Source of the DNA: Cyclobacteriaceae bacterium
GTDB taxonomy: Bacteria; Bacteroidota; Bacteroidia; Cytophagales; Cyclobacteriaceae
DNA: 56,882 nt
Reading direction: 5' to 3'
Assembly (NCBI GenBank): GCA_026003355.1
Contig: BPHC01000013.1
Location: forward strand, 1 to 56,882
The position numbers and the translations under genes were made by a program. This document shows, piece after piece, positions 54,018 to 56,882 of the stretch (positions are counted from its first letter, which is position 1; every line of letters starts with the position of its first letter). A model generated the notes under the pieces. That model saw only the letters and a list, made by a program, of their open reading frames with translations. It was not told where the DNA came from and did no database searches.

Positions 54018-56882
54018 ATGAAATTACGCCTCGTTATCCAACTGCTGTTAATTGCACAGCTTACCCTGGCACAAACAGAACGTAAACCTCTTGCCTGGAA
54101 AGACATACCTGCCTGGAAATCCATTCCACCGGCAACTGTAACCCTTTCGCCCAATGGCGAATGGGTGGCCTATTCACTGCAACCGGTTGACGGAGACGGG
54201 GAGATTATCCTGCAAAAAACAAGAAGCCAGGAAAAAAAATTATTTGCCCTGGGCAACCCTGCCGGTATGCCAGAAATGCATTTTTCTGAAGACGGCAAAT
54301 GGTTTGCCTTTAAACAATATCCGATGTATAGCGAGAGAAAAGCCAGTGCCAAAACACCCGCAAAATCCCTGCATGAAAAACTCATTATTATTGAACTGGC
54401 CACCGGAAAGAAAACCGAATACGAGAAAGTAAGTTCCTATGCCTTCAATGGTGAAGCCTCCACCCACCTTGCCATACAACTGGCACGCGAACGCAGCGGA
54501 CCCCAAAAACCCGATGACCCAAAGGGCAGCGACCTGCTGATGGTTGAACTTGCAAGCGGAAAAAGCCGCAACATAGGTAACGTATCCGATTATGCCTTCA
54601 ATAAAAAGGGAACCCACCTGGCTTATGTTATCGATGCAGCCAATCAGGCCGGTAACGGCATACACCTCTGCAACGTTGCCAGCCAGCAAACCCGGGTTAT
54701 TGAAAGCGATAAAGCACGCTACCTGTCCATAAACTGGACCGAAGCAGGCAATGGATTTGCCGTGTTGAAGATGACGAAAGACAAGAAGTACAGGCAGGAA
54801 AAGGGATCAGTTATTGGCGTTAAAAATCCCGATGTACCCTCAGTCATAATCTACAATCCCGAAAAAGATTCGGTAAACTTTCCGAAAGACCTGACCATTA
54901 GCCCGAACCGTAAACCCATGTGGACCGAAGACCTTACCCGCCTTCTTTTTGGTGTACATACGCTGGAGCAGGTAAAAAAGGAAACAAAAGAAACTCCGGC
55001 GCCACCCTACGAAGAGCCGGACAAACTTGCCAAAATAAAAAGCGACACTTCCATTAAAACCATTGCCGATCTGCAAAAGGCCATAGAACAACTAACCAGA
55101 AAACCCGATAAACCTTCATACGATACCACCAAACCCGACCTTACCATCTGGCATTGGAAAGATCCGCGCCTGCAATCGCGCCAGCAGCGCATGGAACAAC
55201 AGGATAAAAATTTTAGCTACTGGGGCATGTACAATACTTCCACCGGAAAGTTTTTCCAACTCAACAAAGGTACACTGCGGGCACTTGAGGTTATGCCCAA
55301 ACATCGTTATGCATTGGCCCAGGATAACAGCGCCTATGAATGGGACAATGCGCTGAACGGACAAACCTACACCGATGTTTATGTGATCGATTTGTTTAAC
55401 GGAACAAGCAGGAAAATCCTGGAAAAGCATTACCTGCCCAACTTTTGGTCGGCACCCCGCCCCTCGCCCGACGGTACCAAATTTTTGTTTGGCCGGGATG
55501 GACACTATCTGATTTACGATATCCCGTCAGCAACCACTGTCAATATTTCAGAAAGGATAAACACATCGTTCGTCAATACCGAAGACGATCATAACGTAGA
55601 AAAACCCCTCACACCGGTAATTGGATGGAGCCTGGACAGCCGGTATGTGCTGATTCGTGATTTATGGGATATATGGCAGGTACCTGTAAATAAGCGCGAA
55701 CCGGCCATTAACCTTACCCAAAATGGCAAAAAAGAAAAAATAAGGTACCAGAGCCGCTTTGTATTAGATCCCGATGAAAAAGGAATAAACCTCAGGCAGC
55801 CGCAGTATTTCCGTATTTATGGGGAGCGCAACAAAAAAAGCGGCATTGTACTGATAGAACCCGCAAAAAACGGTCTGCGGGCCGGAGCCAAAGTATTGCT
55901 ATGGGAAGACAGTAACATTGGCCGGTTAAATAAAGCCCGGCATGCCAATGTGTTTATTTTTAGCCGCGAAAAATTTAACAGCCCTACAGAGTTTTTCCTT
56001 GCCGACAACCTACTGTCGAACGAATGGCAATGTACCCACAACGCACCAGATGCCGGAAAATACCAATGGTCAGCTGGTGTGCAACTTATCGATTACCGGT
56101 CTGAAAAAGGCGACACTTTGCAGGGAGCTCTCTTTCTGCCCGCAGGTTATGAATCAGGAAAAAAATATCCTGCTATAATTTACTACTACGAAAAGCTGTC
56201 GCAAACACTGCATAATTATACCCCACCTGGCTTTAGCGGCACCGGCTGGAACCCCAATGTGTACACCAGCAATGGCTATGCTGTATTTGTACCCGATATT
56301 GTCTATACAATAAACGATCCGGGAATGTCGGCCGTGTGGTGCGTGCTGCCGGCAGTAAAAGAAGCGCTGAAAACCGGCATTATTGACGAAAACCGCATGG
56401 GCATTCACGGTCATAGCTGGGGCGGCTACCAAACCTGCTTTCTCATTACACAAACCAACTTGTTCAAAGCCGCAGCTGCCGGAGCGCCCCTAACCAACAT
56501 GGTTTCTATGTACGATTTGATTTACTGGAATACTGGTGGAGGAAATATGAGCATATTCGAGGCTTCGCAGGGAAGGCTTACCAGCGGTCCGTGGGATAAC
56601 TGGGATGCGTACCACCGCAATTCACCCGTTTACCATGTGCGTAATGTACAAACCCCGTTGCTCATGCTGCATAACGATAAAGACGGAGCCGTTGATTTTA
56701 CTCAGGGAATAGAATTTTACAATGCTTTAAGGAGGCTAAAAAAACCTGTGGTAATGGTACAATACACGGGCGAGAACCACGGACTGGCCAAACTGGAAAA
56801 CCGAAAGGATTATGCCGTTCGGATGATGGAATTCTTCGACCATTATCTGAAAGATAAGCCCATGCCCGATTGGCTAAAGACC
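54018..56882 (+). CDS. S9 family prolyl oligopeptidase-like peptidase, 3' partial
   Basis: Exported serine peptidase; 955 codons are visible and the frame is still open at the window end. Signal peptide: MKLRLVIQLLLIAQLTLAQ (an ATG at 54012 adds two residues). An N-terminal beta-propeller occupies about residues 40-690. The alpha/beta-hydrolase domain has the nucleophile motif GHSWGG with Ser near residue 800, the acid in LLMLHNDKDGAVDF, and the His in YTGENHGLAKLENRKD. All three catalytic residues are therefore present. It resembles the large S9C-type or dipeptidyl peptidase-like enzymes that remove N-terminal residues from peptides in the periplasm. Confidence 0.92.
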   Translation, partial: MKLRLVIQLLLIAQLTLAQTERKPLAWKDIPAWKSIPPATVTLSPNGEWVAYSLQPVDGDGEIILQKTRSQEKKLFALGNPAGMPEMHFSEDGKWFAFKQYPMYSERKASAKTPAKSLHEKLIIIELATGKKTEYEKVSSYAFNGEASTHLAIQLARERSGPQKPDDPKGSDLLMVELASGKSRNIGNVSDYAFNKKGTHLAYVIDAANQAGNGIHLCNVASQQTRVIESDKARYLSINWTEAGNGFAVLKMTKDKKYRQEKGSVIGVKNPDVPSVIIYNPEKDSVNFPKDLTISPNRKPMWTEDLTRLLFGVHTLEQVKKETKETPAPPYEEPDKLAKIKSDTSIKTIADLQKAIEQLTRKPDKPSYDTTKPDLTIWHWKDPRLQSRQQRMEQQDKNFSYWGMYNTSTGKFFQLNKGTLRALEVMPKHRYALAQDNSAYEWDNALNGQTYTDVYVIDLFNGTSRKILEKHYLPNFWSAPRPSPDGTKFLFGRDGHYLIYDIPSATTVNISERINTSFVNTEDDHNVEKPLTPVIGWSLDSRYVLIRDLWDIWQVPVNKREPAINLTQNGKKEKIRYQSRFVLDPDEKGINLRQPQYFRIYGERNKKSGIVLIEPAKNGLRAGAKVLLWEDSNIGRLNKARHANVFIFSREKFNSPTEFFLADNLLSNEWQCTHNAPDAGKYQWSAGVQLIDYRSEKGDTLQGALFLPAGYESGKKYPAIIYYYEKLSQTLHNYTPPGFSGTGWNPNVYTSNGYAVFVPDIVYTINDPGMSAVWCVLPAVKEALKTGIIDENRMGIHGHSWGGYQTCFLITQTNLFKAAAAGAPLTNMVSMYDLIYWNTGGGNMSIFEASQGRLTSGPWDNWDAYHRNSPVYHVRNVQTPLLMLHNDKDGAVDFTQGIEFYNALRRLKKPVVMVQYTGENHGLAKLENRKDYAVRMMEFFDHYLKDKPMPDWLKT

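Noticed and set aside
1-56882. tRNA, rRNA, CRISPR arrays, IS elements, prophage, classical antiphage genes
   Set aside because: Intergenic regions were read on both strands and none of their hallmarks (cloverleaf with CCA, spaced repeats, transposase or integrase motifs, terminal inverted repeats) was found.

Overview
The window reads as a chromosomal segment of a Bacteroidota bacterium, most likely from the Cytophagales or a neighbouring order. The evidence is the lineage-typical order of a complete mraZ-to-ftsZ division/cell-wall cluster, a CBM9/DUF5916 outer-membrane protein, a TonB-dependent receptor, FtsZ with an extended C-terminal tail, a lipoprotein starting Cys-Ser-Asp-Glu, and several promoters of the Bacteroidota type (TTG, about 20 bases, TAnnTTTG) with few strong Shine-Dalgarno sites. 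The genus is inferred only loosely. No rRNA, tRNA, CRISPR array, insertion sequence or phage gene was seen.

Layout. 1-7.5 kb: hexuronate catabolism (uxaC cut by the window edge, then uxaB), fhs, a tRNA methyltransferase and a DUF5916 barrel protein, closed by a bidirectional terminator. 7.7-23.2 kb: one long minus-strand dcw operon, mraZ-rsmH-ftsL-ftsI-murE-mraY-murD-ftsW-murG-murC-ftsQ-ftsA-ftsZ, with mostly overlapping genes. Its promoter carries three 10-bp-spaced AAAGTGG MraZ boxes. 23.3-33.6 kb: plsC, a small secreted protein, ahcY, a membrane histidine kinase with a C-terminal extra domain, a frameshifted BNR/sialidase-like gene, a DUF389 membrane protein, a CocE-type hydrolase and a PhoD-like phosphatase.

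33.6-40.7 kb is the accessory-looking part. It holds a gene ruin in which the first part of a DUF3299-like gene is joined, out of frame, to the last part of a CobW-family GTPase gene. This ruin sits behind an intact promoter with two TGCAA/TTGCA palindromes. Next come a cysteine-rich lipoprotein gene with a 17-base T tract in its promoter, a BtuB-like TonB receptor under a cobalamin riboswitch, an AraC-regulator remnant, and an intact ABC transporter plus DUF3299-like gene set, which I suspect is a metal (perhaps zinc) or envelope system.

40.7-56.9 kb: a large sortilin/BNR-type propeller gene with two frameshifts, then birA divergent from rsfS with overlapping ATG codons, ftsH, lpxH with an overlapping secreted propeller-like gene, a sigma-54 response regulator with its histidine kinase, an acyl carrier protein with its own promoter, a diacylglycerol-kinase-like lipid kinase, an ECF sigma factor with a small overlapping membrane-protein gene, and an S9 peptidase cut by the window end.

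How the genes work together: the dcw cluster supplies peptidoglycan precursor synthesis and the divisome. plsC, lpxH, acp and the lipid kinase serve lipid metabolism; ftsH and rsfS serve protein and ribosome quality control. The most interesting material is regulatory or evolutionary: the MraZ operator, the homopolymeric promoter, the decaying DUF3299/CobW locus beside an intact DUF3299/ABC locus, and the recurring frameshifts in propeller genes. All functions are read from recognisable family motifs; no search was run.
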